Assembly: GCA_035549875.1 (NCBI GenBank)
Contig: DASZPV010000066.1
Coordinates: 34,309 to 98,308, forward strand
DNA: 64,000 bases
DNA from: JAKFWI01 sp035549875
GTDB taxonomy: Bacteria > Pseudomonadota > Alphaproteobacteria > Caulobacterales > Aquidulcibacteraceae
Reading direction: 5' to 3'
The notes under the pieces were generated by a model. It searched no databases, was not told the DNA's origin, and saw only the letters and a list, made by a program, of their open reading frames with translations. Shown here piece by piece: positions 49,721 to 56,926 of the stretch. Position 1 is the stretch's first letter. Each line of letters begins with the position of its first letter. Made by a program: the position numbers and the translations under genes.

Positions 49721-52158
49721 CGCGGTTTGGCGCGGCGCGTCGGCTCGGCGTTCAGCGGATCTTCCGGCCAGGCATGTCTGGGATACCGCCCGCGCATTTC
49801 GGCGCGCACGTCTGCATAGGAGCCGCGCCAAAACCCCGGCAGATCGCCCGTCGTCTGGATCGGCCGGTGCGCAGGCGAAAGAAGCGTGATCGTCAGTCCT
49901 ATGCGCCCGCGCGCTATGCGAGGATGCTCAGCCACACCGAACATCTCCTGTAGCCGCATCGCGGCGCTGGGACCGGCCTGCGCCAGGTAATCGATCGGCG
50001 CATGGCCGCCGGCGGGCGTATGCAGGATGCTCGGCGCATCGCTCTCCAGCCGGCGCTTTTGCTCGTAGGTAAGCAACCCTTCCAGCGCCCGCAGCAGACG
50101 ACCGTCGCCAAGATCGCTGAGCGCGCGCACGCCTTCCAGCGTCGGGCCCAGCCATTCGTCCGCCTGAGCGTTCAGCGCATCATCCGAAAGATCAGGCCAC
50201 GCCTCTTCGCCGTCCAAACGACGCAGCAAGGCCACGCGCGCACGCAATTGCCGTTCAGAATCCCGCCATGGCAGAGTCTCAGGGCCTTGTTCGAGAAAGA
50301 GATCGAGAATCGCCCCGCGCACAGCCTCAGCGCTCGGCCGTTCAAGCGGCGTCTCATTCAGCACGATCCGACCCAGCCGGCGTACGCGCACGGATCGCAG
50401 CACGCCCTGCTCTATCCGTACGGTCTCTGCTGTGTCGATGCGGTCGACAAACACGCGTTCCAGTTCGCGTTCCTCCAGCGGCGCGGCGAAGCGGATCACC
50501 GCGCGATCGGCCCGACCGGTGAGATCGGCCACAATCAGGAATGAAGCGCGTGCCAACCCATCGCTCGGCTCGATCGCCGCGGCGCGGCCATTAGCCAAAA
50601 CGAACTCTCCGCGCCCACCGGCTCTCGCTTTCGCAACACGCTCCGGAAACGCGGCCGCCAGAACAGCGCCTGCCTGTTCCGCCTCGATGGTTTCGTTCCC
50701 AGCCCCTGCCCGCGTGGCGATGCGGTCGGCGAGGTTGCGCGCGCTCTTTGCGCGCGGTGAACCTTCCTGCTCCAGCCGACGTACGCGCTCGCGCGCATCG
50801 GCGTCGCGCCCGCCAAGACCCTGTTCGCCGAGCAGGATCGCCAGTCGCGCCGCGAGCCGCGCGCGCCCACTACTCACCGCCTGCACAACCATGTGCGACA
50901 GGCGCGGCGGCAGCGGGAGCGCGGCCAAGGCGGCGCCGTGCGCCGTCAATCTTCCATCATCGTTAAGCGCGCCGACGTCCTTCAGCAGGCCCAGCGCTTC
51001 TTGCCACGGCGCGCGCGGCGGCGGATCAAGCCAGCGCAATTGCGCAGGATCGGCGACGCCCCACGCCGCCAGATCGAGCCCGAGGCCTGACAAATCCGCT
51101 TCCATAATCTCCGGCGGATCGAACGGAATAAGCGCGCGCGTCTCGCCTTCATCCCACAGCCGCCAGCACACGCCCGGCTCTAGCCTTCCGGCGCGGCCGC
51201 GTCTTTGCTCGGCCGCCGCCTGACTGACACGCACGGTTTCCAGCCGTGTGAGGCCCGTCGATGGCTCGTATTTCGGCCGGCGCGCCAGACCGGAATCGAT
51301 CACCACGCGCACGCCCTCGATCGTCAAGCTGGTTTCGGCAATGGCTGAGGCCAGCACGATTTTTCGCCGGCCCGGCGCAGCCGGGGCAATCGCTCCATCC
51401 TGCGCGGCGCTTTCCATCGCGCCGTATAGCGGACGAATTTCGACCGACGGATCGCGGACGGCTTCGTTCAGCGCCCGCGCCGTCCGCTCAATCTCGCGCG
51501 CGCCCGGCAGAAAACACAACAGACTGCCGCCCTCCTCGCGCAAGGCCGCGCGCGCCGCGTCGGCCATCTGATCTTCGATCGGGCGCTGGCCACGCCCACG
51601 ATAGCGCGTTGTAATCGGAAACATGCGCCCTTCGGCGCGCAGCACGGGGGCGTCGTCCATCAGCGCCGCCACGCGCGCCGCATCCAGCGTCGCCGACATC
51701 ACGAGCAGGCGCAAATCCTCCCGCAGTCCGGCCTGGGCATCGAGCGCAAGCGCGAGCCCAAGGTCGCCTTCCAGGCTGCGCTCGTGAAACTCGTCGAAGA
51801 TCACCGCCGCGATTCCCCGCAAAGATGGATCGTCAAGGATCATACGGGTGAACACGCCTTCGGTGACGATTTCGATGCGCGTCTCGCCGCTTACCCGGCT
51901 TTCCAGCCGTACGCGAAAGCCGATGGTCCGGCCCACGGGCTCGCCGCGTTCGGCCGCCATGCGCGCCGCCGCCGCCCGCGCAGCGAGCCGGCGCGGCGCC
52001 AGCAAGATCAGCTTTTTACCGCGCGCCCAGTCCTCGTCCAGCAAAGCCGGAGGAACGCGCGTCGTCTTGCCGGCGCCCGGCGGGGCAACGAGCACGGCGC
52101 GCGCGGACTTGCGCAGGGCGGCGCAAAGATCGGGCAGGATCGCATCGACCGGAAACAT
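49714..52158 (-). CDS. hrpB: ATP-dependent helicase HrpB
   Basis: 814 residues. Walker A is VLVAPPGAGKTTRVPPALL, Walker B is the DEFH form VIFDEFHERSLEGDLGLALAL, motif III is LLVMSATLDAARV, and motifs V/VI are VLASAIAETSLTIEGV and QRRGRAGRLEPGVCWRLW. The helicase-associated HA2 and HrpB C-terminal domain (PGFWRGSYADVRAEMRGRYPRHAWPEDP) complete the protein. HrpB is a DExH helicase of unknown substrate, assumed to act on RNA. It is convergent with the transglycosylase gene. Confidence 0.95.
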   Translation of the reverse strand: MFPVDAILPDLCAALRKSARAVLVAPPGAGKTTRVPPALLDEDWARGKKLILLAPRRLAARAAAARMAAERGEPVGRTIGFRVRLESRVSGETRIEIVTEGVFTRMILDDPSLRGIAAVIFDEFHERSLEGDLGLALALDAQAGLREDLRLLVMSATLDAARVAALMDDAPVLRAEGRMFPITTRYRGRGQRPIEDQMADAARAALREEGGSLLCFLPGAREIERTARALNEAVRDPSVEIRPLYGAMESAAQDGAIAPAAPGRRKIVLASAIAETSLTIEGVRVVIDSGLARRPKYEPSTGLTRLETVRVSQAAAEQRRGRAGRLEPGVCWRLWDEGETRALIPFDPPEIMEADLSGLGLDLAAWGVADPAQLRWLDPPPRAPWQEALGLLKDVGALNDDGRLTAHGAALAALPLPPRLSHMVVQAVSSGRARLAARLAILLGEQGLGGRDADARERVRRLEQEGSPRAKSARNLADRIATRAGAGNETIEAEQAGAVLAAAFPERVAKARAGGRGEFVLANGRAAAIEPSDGLARASFLIVADLTGRADRAVIRFAAPLEERELERVFVDRIDTAETVRIEQGVLRSVRVRRLGRIVLNETPLERPSAEAVRGAILDLFLEQGPETLPWRDSERQLRARVALLRRLDGEEAWPDLSDDALNAQADEWLGPTLEGVRALSDLGDGRLLRALEGLLTYEQKRRLESDAPSILHTPAGGHAPIDYLAQAGPSAAMRLQEMFGVAEHPRIARGRIGLTITLLSPAHRPIQTTGDLPGFWRGSYADVRAEMRGRYPRHAWPEDPLNAEPTRRAKPRQ

Positions 52159-52243
52159 CGCTTCGGCTTACGCGAGGCGCCAAGGCCGCGCCAAGCCTTC
52201 GCCTGCGGGCAAAATCGAGCTAGGCTATGCGCGGAGGGATCAA

Positions 52244-52807
52244 ATGCTGCGCCTTAGTGTTTTGCTGCTGTTCGCCGGCATGCTCTGCGCCTGCGCCTCG
52301 ACGGTAAAGCCCGCCGACCGCGGCAAGAATCTGGGCAGCGCCGCCGCCGCGCCGTTCAAGGACCTCGGCATCATCCGCCCCGAGGCGCCAAAGCAATTGG
52401 CCGACATCCATTATCCATACGACCCCGCGCGGCTGGAAAACGGCTGCGCGCAGGTCGTCTATGAAATTGAATCGCTCGACAAATTGCTCGGCCCGGAATC
52501 CTACGCCCCGCCCGAGAAGCAAGGCCTCGGCGAACAGGCGGGCAAGGCGGCGGGCGGCGCGGCCGTCAACGCCGCCGAGGGCGTCACCACCGGCTTTATT
52601 CCGTTTCGCGGCGTGGTGCGCGAAGTCAGCGGCGCCAGCAAGGCCGAGCAGGAGGTCAACCGCGCCATCGCCATGGGCAATCTCCGGCGCGCCTATCTGC
52701 GCGGCTACGGGCAAGCGCACAAATGCCAGGGCATACTACCGATTGGCGCGCCGCCCTCGGCGCCGCCAAGGTCAACGCCCGCCAGCGCCGCGGGCGCGCC
52801 GCCCTAA
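52244..52807 (+). CDS. Hypothetical lipoprotein, Gly-rich
   Basis: 187 residues from ATG 52244, preceded by GGAGGG. The frame is open upstream but the signal peptide (LRLSVLLLFAGMLCACAS; Cys17 in LCAC is the likely lipidated residue) fixes the start. The mature part has KPADRGKNLGSAAAAPFKDLG, NGCAQVVYEIESLDKLLG and a hydrophobic Gly/Ala-rich stretch (GEQAGKAAGGAAVNAAEGV) resembling a glycine-zipper. Not assigned to a family. The stop shares bases with the convergent tgt stop (CTAA). Confidence 0.65.
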   Translation: MLRLSVLLLFAGMLCACASTVKPADRGKNLGSAAAAPFKDLGIIRPEAPKQLADIHYPYDPARLENGCAQVVYEIESLDKLLGPESYAPPEKQGLGEQAGKAAGGAAVNAAEGVTTGFIPFRGVVREVSGASKAEQEVNRAIAMGNLRRAYLRGYGQAHKCQGILPIGAPPSAPPRSTPASAAGAPP

Positions 52808-53919
52808 TCGCCGCGCCAGTTGGCGCGGAACTTTTCCACGAAATCCTGCAGCGTTCCGCTGGCAATCGCCGCACGCAGGCGCGCCATAAGGTGCTGGTAG
52901 TAGGCAATGTTGTGCCAGGAGAGCAGCACTTGGCCGAGCATTTCACCGGCGCGGAAAAGATGCGCGATGTAGGCGCGTGAATAGTCCTGGCTGGCCGGAC
53001 AATCGATAGTTTCATCCAGCGGCGCCGGGTCGTCCTGGAACTGGGCGTTCTTGAGATTGATCGGTCCGGCATCGCTCCAGGCCTGGCCGTGCCGGCCCGA
53101 GCGCGTGGGGATAACGCAATCGAACATGTCCACGCCGCGCGCGACGGCCTCGACGATATCGATCGGCTTGCCGACACCCATTAGATAGCGAGGCCGCCGG
53201 GCGGGCAGAAACGGGATCGTCGCTTCGAGCGTGCGCAGCATGTCTTGCCGGCTTTCGCCGACCGCCAGCCCGCCGATCGCGTAACCGTCGAAACCTTCGC
53301 CGACAAGCGCTTCGGCTGATTGCCGGCGCAGGGCCGGATCGACGCCGCCCTGCACAATCGCGAACAGATTCTGCAGCGCGCGCGCGCCGAACGCCGCCTT
53401 GCATCGCGCCGCCCAGCGCAGCGAACGCTCCATCGCCGCGATCACCGCCTTGTCTTCCGCTGGCAGCGCTATGCATTCGTCGAGCTGCATGACGATATCG
53501 GCGCCGAGTAGATCGGCCTGGATTTCGATCGCGCGTTCGGGCGTCAACGCGTGTTTAGAGCCGTCGATGTGGCTCTGGAACGTTACGCCCTGCTCATCGA
53601 TCTTGCACAATTGCGTAAGACTCATGACCTGGAAGCCGCCGGAATCGGTGAGGATCGGGCGATCCCAGCGCATGAAGTGATGGAGGCCGCCTAGCCTCGC
53701 TACGCGCTCGGCAGTTGGGCGCAGCATGAGGTGATAGGTGTTGCCGAGCACGATATCGGCGCCGGCTTGCTTTACCTGGTCGAACGTTAGCCCCTTCGTC
53801 GTGCCCGCGGTCGCCAAGGGCATGAACGCCGGCGTGTGGATATCGCCGCGCGACGTTTTGAGCGCGCCGGCGCGCGCCGCGCCGTTGGTCGCGCTGATCG
53901 AAAACGCAAACTCAGTCAT
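52804..53919 (-). CDS. tgt: tRNA-guanine transglycosylase (Tgt) with incomplete zinc site
   Basis: 371 residues from ATG 53919. It exchanges G34 for preQ1 in tRNAs with GUN anticodons. Catalytic motifs are present: ILTDSGGFQVMSL (nucleophile region, Asp), YAIGGLAVGESRQDM and DMFDCVIPTRSGRHGQAW. The zinc motif normally reads CxCxxC before YSRAY; here the stretch is TIDCPASQDYSRAYIAHL, so the first Cys is Ile and the third is Ser, leaving one Cys and the later His (SWHNIAYY). Function may persist without zinc or with a weak site. It overlaps queA by 8 bases, the queuosine operon pairing. Confidence 0.92.
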   Translation of the reverse strand: MTEFAFSISATNGAARAGALKTSRGDIHTPAFMPLATAGTTKGLTFDQVKQAGADIVLGNTYHLMLRPTAERVARLGGLHHFMRWDRPILTDSGGFQVMSLTQLCKIDEQGVTFQSHIDGSKHALTPERAIEIQADLLGADIVMQLDECIALPAEDKAVIAAMERSLRWAARCKAAFGARALQNLFAIVQGGVDPALRRQSAEALVGEGFDGYAIGGLAVGESRQDMLRTLEATIPFLPARRPRYLMGVGKPIDIVEAVARGVDMFDCVIPTRSGRHGQAWSDAGPINLKNAQFQDDPAPLDETIDCPASQDYSRAYIAHLFRAGEMLGQVLLSWHNIAYYQHLMARLRAAIASGTLQDFVEKFRANWRGD

Positions 53920-54988
53920 CGGCGCGCCATAGCAGGCTCGCATCGCCGTAGGAATAGAACCGGTAGTGCTGCGCAATGGCGTACGCGTAAGCCGCGCGCA
54001 TGCGGTCCAAACCGGCCAGCGCGCTGACCAGCATGAACAGAGTTGAGCGCGGCAGATGGAAATTGGTGATCAAGCCGTCGACCACGCGAAAGCGATAGCC
54101 CGGCGTGATGAAAATGCCGGTGTCCCCCGCGCCCGCCGCGAGGCGCCCATCAACCGCCGCCGATTCCAGCGTACGCAGAGCCGTCGTGCCGACGGCGATC
54201 ACCCGCCGGCCTTCACTGCGGGCGCTATTGACCGCCTCGGCTGTCGCCGCCGAAATCGAACGCCATTCCGCATGCATGACATGATCGGCGGTATCCTCGG
54301 CCTTCACCGGCAGGAACGTGCCCGCGCCGACATGCAGGGTAACAAAGGCGGTCCCGATTCCCCGCGCCGCGAGCGCGGCCAATAACTCAGGCGTGAAATG
54401 CAGCCCGGCGGTCGGCGCGGCAATCGAGCCATCCGTGCGCGCAAACATCGTCTGATAATCGGCGCGATCGTCCTCGTCGGTCTCGCGCTTCGATAGGATA
54501 TAGGGCGGCAAGGGAGGCAGGCCGTGCGCGGCCAAAGCCTCGTCCAGCGCGGGGCCAGCAAGATCGAACTCGAAGATAATCTCGCCGCCTTCGCGCTTTT
54601 CCGCAACACGCGCGTTCAGCTCTTTAAGCGCGCAGGCGCGATCCGCGCCTTCGGCGAACTCTACGATGTCGCCTACGGCAAGACGCTTGCCCGGCTTGGC
54701 GAAGGCGCTCCAGCGCGAGGGCGAAAGGCGCGCCAGCAGATTGGCTTCGATATGCGCGACCGCTTCTCCGCGCCGACGTACGCCACGCAAGCGCGCCGGG
54801 ATGACGCGCGTATCGTTCATCACCAACAAGTCGCCGGCACGCAGACAATCCTGCAAGTCGCGAACAATGCGGTCCTCGAAGGCGCCCACCTGCGGCACGA
54901 CCAGCAGCCGCGCCGCATCGCGCGGTCGCGCGGGGCGCAGCGCGATGAGGCTTTCCGGCAGATCGAAATCGAATTCCTCGACACGCAT
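53912..54988 (-). CDS. queA: S-adenosylmethionine:tRNA ribosyltransferase-isomerase
   Basis: 358 residues from ATG 54988 (open frame to 55015). Motifs: DFDLPESLIALRPARPRDAARLL, DLLVMNDTRVIPARLRG, PTAGLHFTPELL and FITPGYRFRVVDGLITNFHLPRSTL. It adds the ribosyl group of SAM to preQ1 in tRNA to make epoxyqueuosine, the step after Tgt. It stands upstream of tgt with an 8-base overlap, and downstream of two cyclophilin genes. Confidence 0.96.
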   Translation of the reverse strand: MRVEEFDFDLPESLIALRPARPRDAARLLVVPQVGAFEDRIVRDLQDCLRAGDLLVMNDTRVIPARLRGVRRRGEAVAHIEANLLARLSPSRWSAFAKPGKRLAVGDIVEFAEGADRACALKELNARVAEKREGGEIIFEFDLAGPALDEALAAHGLPPLPPYILSKRETDEDDRADYQTMFARTDGSIAAPTAGLHFTPELLAALAARGIGTAFVTLHVGAGTFLPVKAEDTADHVMHAEWRSISAATAEAVNSARSEGRRVIAVGTTALRTLESAAVDGRLAAGAGDTGIFITPGYRFRVVDGLITNFHLPRSTLFMLVSALAGLDRMRAAYAYAIAQHYRFYSYGDASLLWRADD

Positions 54989-55028
54989 GTCTGAGCGCTT
55001 AGCGGCTCGGCCCACGCCTGAGAAGGAA

Positions 55029-55487
55029 TTACGCCGTCCGCATGCTCACGATCTTGCCCGGCTCGCGGGGCGGTTCGCCCTTGGGGAGCTTATCGACATT
55101 TTCCATGCCTTCGATCACTTCACCCCAGACGGTGTACTGACCGTCGAGGAACGATGCGTCGTCCAGGCAGATGAAGAACTGCGAATTGGCCGAATGCGGA
55201 TCGGACGTGCGCGCCATCGAGCACACGCCGCGCACATGCTTCTGGCGCGAGAACTCCGACTTCAGGTTCGGCTTTTTCGAGCCGCCCGTACCGCGCCCGG
55301 TTGGATCGCCGCCCTGCGCCATGAAGCCGTCGATCACGCGGTGGAACACCACGCCATCGTAAAAGCCTTCATTGGCCAATTCGGATATGCGCGCAACATG
55401 GCCGGGGGCCAGATCGGGCCGGAGCCGGATCGTCACCGGCCCGGCTTCCAAATTCATGATCAGGGTATCAGCGGTATCTTGTGCCAC
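55029..55487 (-). CDS. ppiB: Peptidyl-prolyl cis-trans isomerase, cyclophilin type (cytoplasmic)
   Basis: 152 residues without a signal peptide. The cyclophilin core is clear: GFYDGVVFHRVIDGFMAQGG, CSMARTSDPHSANSQFFICL and VIEGMENVDKL. It speeds proline isomerisation during folding. Its start overlaps the end of the preceding cyclophilin gene by 28 bases; an ATG at 55457 would avoid that but shortens the first strand. The two neighbours are paralogues, one exported and one not. Confidence 0.92.
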   Translation of the reverse strand: MAQDTADTLIMNLEAGPVTIRLRPDLAPGHVARISELANEGFYDGVVFHRVIDGFMAQGGDPTGRGTGGSKKPNLKSEFSRQKHVRGVCSMARTSDPHSANSQFFICLDDASFLDGQYTVWGEVIEGMENVDKLPKGEPPREPGKIVSMRTA

Positions 55488-56335
55488 CAGGCTCTGCCTC
55501 TTTCTTTGGTGTCCGCGACCGTCGCGGCTACAGGAACATCGCAGACCGAAAAATCCGCGCCGGCCTTCTTGCGCACTTCGTTGATCGTGTCCTCGAACGC
55601 CTTGCTGTCGGTCCTAACGACATAGATCGGCGCGCGTTCGGACTCCGGCAGATCGGCGGCTACACGCACCGACGTCATCTTATCGGGGATCGGCGGCGGA
55701 TCGCCGACGGCGAACTTGTTCACCACATCCTGGCCCCACACGACGCGGCCCCACACTGTGTAGCGCTTGTCGAGGGAGGGATAGGTCGCGCGCATCAGGT
55801 AGAATTGCGAGTTGGCCGTATTGGGAGCGTCTTCGCGCGCCATCGCCGCAATGCCGGTGCAGTGCAAGCCCCAGGCGGCTGCCTTGCCGTCCTTGGTGAT
55901 CGCCATCATGTCGTCAGGCTGGCTGGCGATCGGCAGGGATTTGTAAAAGCCCAAAGTCGCGCCGCCCTGGTTGGCGGCCTTCTGGAACGCCATGTCCTTG
56001 CCGCGGCGGAACATGAATTCCTCGGTCAGGTTAGGCAGTTTGGAACCGCCTGAGCCATCCCCGTTCGGATCGCCGCCCTGAGCCATGAAATTGTTCATCA
56101 CGCGATGGAAGCTGAGACCATCGTAGAATTTCTGCCGGGCCAGTTCCTTGACCCGCGCCACCGCCAGGGGCGCGATCTCGGGGAACATTTCGACCACGAC
56201 GCGGCCCTGCGTGGTGTCGATGTACAGGGTCTGCGCCGGATCGAGCGCGCGCCACTTATCCGGGTTCGGCCCATCCGCCGCCATGGCGCTCGCCGCCAGC
56301 GCCCATACTCCCGCCGCCAAAACTGCTGTTCTCAT
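55460..56335 (-). CDS. Peptidyl-prolyl cis-trans isomerase, cyclophilin type (exported)
   Basis: 291 residues. A signal peptide (MRTAVLAAGVWALAASAMA) predicts a periplasmic protein. The cyclophilin domain (~30-240) includes KFYDGLSFHRVMNNFMAQGG, GIAAMAREDAPNTANSQFYL and YTVWGRVVWGQDVV, with an insertion of ~30 residues relative to the cytoplasmic neighbour. A C-terminal ~45-residue extension (FEDTINEVRKKAGADFSVCDVP) holds one Cys. It overlaps the coaD stop by one base (TAATG) and ppiB by 28. Confidence 0.9.
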   Translation of the reverse strand: MRTAVLAAGVWALAASAMAADGPNPDKWRALDPAQTLYIDTTQGRVVVEMFPEIAPLAVARVKELARQKFYDGLSFHRVMNNFMAQGGDPNGDGSGGSKLPNLTEEFMFRRGKDMAFQKAANQGGATLGFYKSLPIASQPDDMMAITKDGKAAAWGLHCTGIAAMAREDAPNTANSQFYLMRATYPSLDKRYTVWGRVVWGQDVVNKFAVGDPPPIPDKMTSVRVAADLPESERAPIYVVRTDSKAFEDTINEVRKKAGADFSVCDVPVAATVADTKERGRAWWHKIPLIP

Positions 56336-56895
56336 TATTCTGCTCGCCTACCGAATTTCGCCTTCAACCGTCTTTCCACTTCTGGCGGTACGAACTCCGA
56401 TACGTCTCCTTCTAGACGCGCAATCTCTTTCACGAGACGCGAAGCAATCGCCTGGCATGTTGGGTCAGCCATCAGGAAGACCGTCTCGATCTCCTGGGTC
56501 AACTTCTGGTTCATGCCGACCATCTGGAACTCGTATTCGAAATCCGACACGGCGCGAAGCCCACGGATGATGACGCCCGCCCCCACCTCTGCCGCGAATT
56601 TCACCAGCAATGTGTCAAAAGGGCGGACATCGATGAGCATGGCGCGGGAATGGCCGCGGCACGCGTGTTCGACCATGGCGACGCGTTCATCGAGCGAGAA
56701 CAGCGGCGCCTTGTCGGCGTTGATCGCCACGCCAATCACCAGCTTATCGACCATCTTGGCCGCGCGCTCGATGATATCGAGGTGACCATTGGTGAGCGGG
56801 TCGAACGTGCCGGGGTAGAGGCCGATGCGATAGAGGCCAGCGCGCGCAGGATCGCGCTCGCTCACGCGGCCCTCCTGATCTTCGCGCACGGCCAT
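56335..56895 (-). CDS. coaD: Phosphopantetheine adenylyltransferase
   Basis: 186 residues from ATG 56895 (later starts nearer the GLYPGTFDP motif are possible). The nucleotidyltransferase motif is LYPGTFDPLTNGHLDII, and GVIIRGLRAVSDFEYEFQMVGMNQKL and YRIG.. to SRLVKEIARLEGDVSEFVPP are typical CoaD. It makes dephospho-CoA from phosphopantetheine and ATP. It lies between gyrA and the exported cyclophilin gene, all on the minus strand. Confidence 0.95.
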   Translation of the reverse strand: MAVREDQEGRVSERDPARAGLYRIGLYPGTFDPLTNGHLDIIERAAKMVDKLVIGVAINADKAPLFSLDERVAMVEHACRGHSRAMLIDVRPFDTLLVKFAAEVGAGVIIRGLRAVSDFEYEFQMVGMNQKLTQEIETVFLMADPTCQAIASRLVKEIARLEGDVSEFVPPEVERRLKAKFGRRAE

Positions 56896-56926
56896 CGTCA
56901 CTCCGCCCTCAGGCCAATAGAGGGGC

